A stretch of 5,854 bases of DNA from Brachyspira catarrhinii (lineage in GTDB: Bacteria; Spirochaetota; Brachyspiria; Brachyspirales; Brachyspiraceae), in the NCBI RefSeq assembly GCF_005518285.1, contig NZ_SJDU01000132.1:1-5854 (forward strand). The letters run 5' to 3'. The notes beneath the pieces are model-generated. The model was not told where the DNA came from and searched no databases. It saw only the letters and a program-made list of their open reading frames with translations. The translations under genes were made by a program, and so were the position numbers. Positions 5,215-5,854 of the stretch are shown one piece after another. Numbering within the stretch: position 1 is the stretch's first letter; each line of letters starts with the position of its first letter.

Positions 5215-5854
5215 ATGCAAAAATATTATCCTTTAATTGATAAAAATAGCGAATTTGACGCCGTGATATTGGGAGACGGAGATTATCCTTTTGCGGAAAT
5301 TCCTTTAACTATTTTAAGAAACGCTAATTTTATTTGTTGCTGCGATGGAGCGGCTTTGAAACATATTAAGGACGGAGGCAAATTTGACGCTATAGTAGGA
5401 GACGGCGATTCGATTCCAGAAAATTTCAAACAAAAATATAAAGAAATTTTGCATATAGAAACGGAACAAGATACGAACGACCAAACTAAAGCGACTCGAT
5501 TTTGTATTAATAAAGGTTTCAATCGCATCGCTTATGTCGGAGCTACGGGAAAACGAGAAGACCATACATTAGGCAATATATCTCATCTTATAACCTATCT
5601 TAAAGAATATAAAATCGATGCGGTAATGTTCACGGACTATGGCTATTTTGTCGCTGCTTACGGAAATTCAAAATTCGCTTCTTTCAAAGGACAGCAAATT
5701 AGTTTTTTCAATATCGACTGTTATAAATTTGAATCGAAAGGAACTAAATGGAAAACAGACGCCTATAAATATTGGTGGCAAGGAACTTTAAATGAATCTT
5801 TGGGAGACGAAATTGAAATATTATCGGACGGCTTTTTTTTAGTTTTCAGAACTT
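5215..5854 (+). CDS. Thiamine pyrophosphokinase (3' partial)
   Basis: Transfers pyrophosphate from ATP to thiamine to make thiamine pyrophosphate, the active cofactor; cytosolic, acts as a homodimer. The frame is open from ATG 5215 to the window edge, giving 213 residues with no stop, close to full length for the family (about 210-220). Diagnostic motifs in order are CCCDGAA (41-47), VGDGDS (61-66), QDTNDQTKA (85-93) and VGATGKREDHTLGN (108-121), which together form the ATP- and thiamine-binding site. The start VILGDGDYPFAEIPLTILRNANFICC resembles Bacteroidetes-type members as I remember them. The C-terminal thiamine-binding domain includes WWQGTLNESLGDEIEI (184-199). No Shine-Dalgarno site precedes the ATG, but the N-terminal alignment to the family supports it. 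It lies 15 bp after gdx. I saw no thiamine-specific riboswitch upstream. Confidence 0.93.
   Translation, partial: MQKYYPLIDKNSEFDAVILGDGDYPFAEIPLTILRNANFICCCDGAALKHIKDGGKFDAIVGDGDSIPENFKQKYKEILHIETEQDTNDQTKATRFCINKGFNRIAYVGATGKREDHTLGNISHLITYLKEYKIDAVMFTDYGYFVAAYGNSKFASFKGQQISFFNIDCYKFESKGTKWKTDAYKYWWQGTLNESLGDEIEILSDGFFLVFRT

Noticed and set aside
5283..5565. Minus-strand open frames opposite thiamine pyrophosphokinase
   Set aside because: The + strand frame carries all four family motifs through the same bases, so these are shadows.
1..5854. CRISPR array, tRNA, rRNA or insertion sequence
   Set aside because: No regularly spaced repeats, cloverleaf-like segments, conserved rRNA stretches or transposase motifs were seen on either strand.

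Overview
This 5.85 kb window is AT-rich bacterial DNA with every supported gene on the + strand, tightly packed and with no gene-free stretch over 100 bases. The best guess for the host is a spirochaete of the Brachyspira type. The reasons are very low GC, a preference for TAA stops, weak Shine-Dalgarno sites, sigma70-style promoters, and a signal-peptide protein that resembles (from memory only) an uncharacterised spirochaete family. Other AT-rich gut bacteria cannot be excluded.

Bases 1-1663 hold the 3' part of a large restriction-modification gene of the Type ISP/IIG (fused helicase-methyltransferase) class. The window starts inside it, just before the NPPY methyltransferase motif. A one-base frameshift with a TAA stop near 1251-1254 cuts off the last ~135 residues, which remain readable in the +1 frame. 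The middle of the target-recognition part is strikingly AT-rich.

Bases 1664-3033 form a small accessory block of two two-gene cassettes, each with its own recognisable promoter. The first (1713-2346) pairs an 85-aa DUF5678-like protein with a retropepsin-like aspartic protease; the genes overlap by 8 bp. The second (2433-3033) pairs a 71-aa unknown protein with a 132-aa protein that has two C-terminal membrane segments; these overlap by 14 bp and lie behind a perfect TTGACA-N17-TATAAT promoter. With the adjoining restriction enzyme this looks like a defence or stress-response neighbourhood, but that function is inference.

Bases 3036-5854 are mainly housekeeping: aroC (chorismate synthase), which starts 2 bp after the membrane-protein gene without its own ribosome binding site; a Tyr-rich exported protein of unknown function; a Gdx/SugE-type guanidinium exporter; and thiamine pyrophosphokinase, whose 3' end runs off the window. 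The last three have short gaps and may be co-transcribed.
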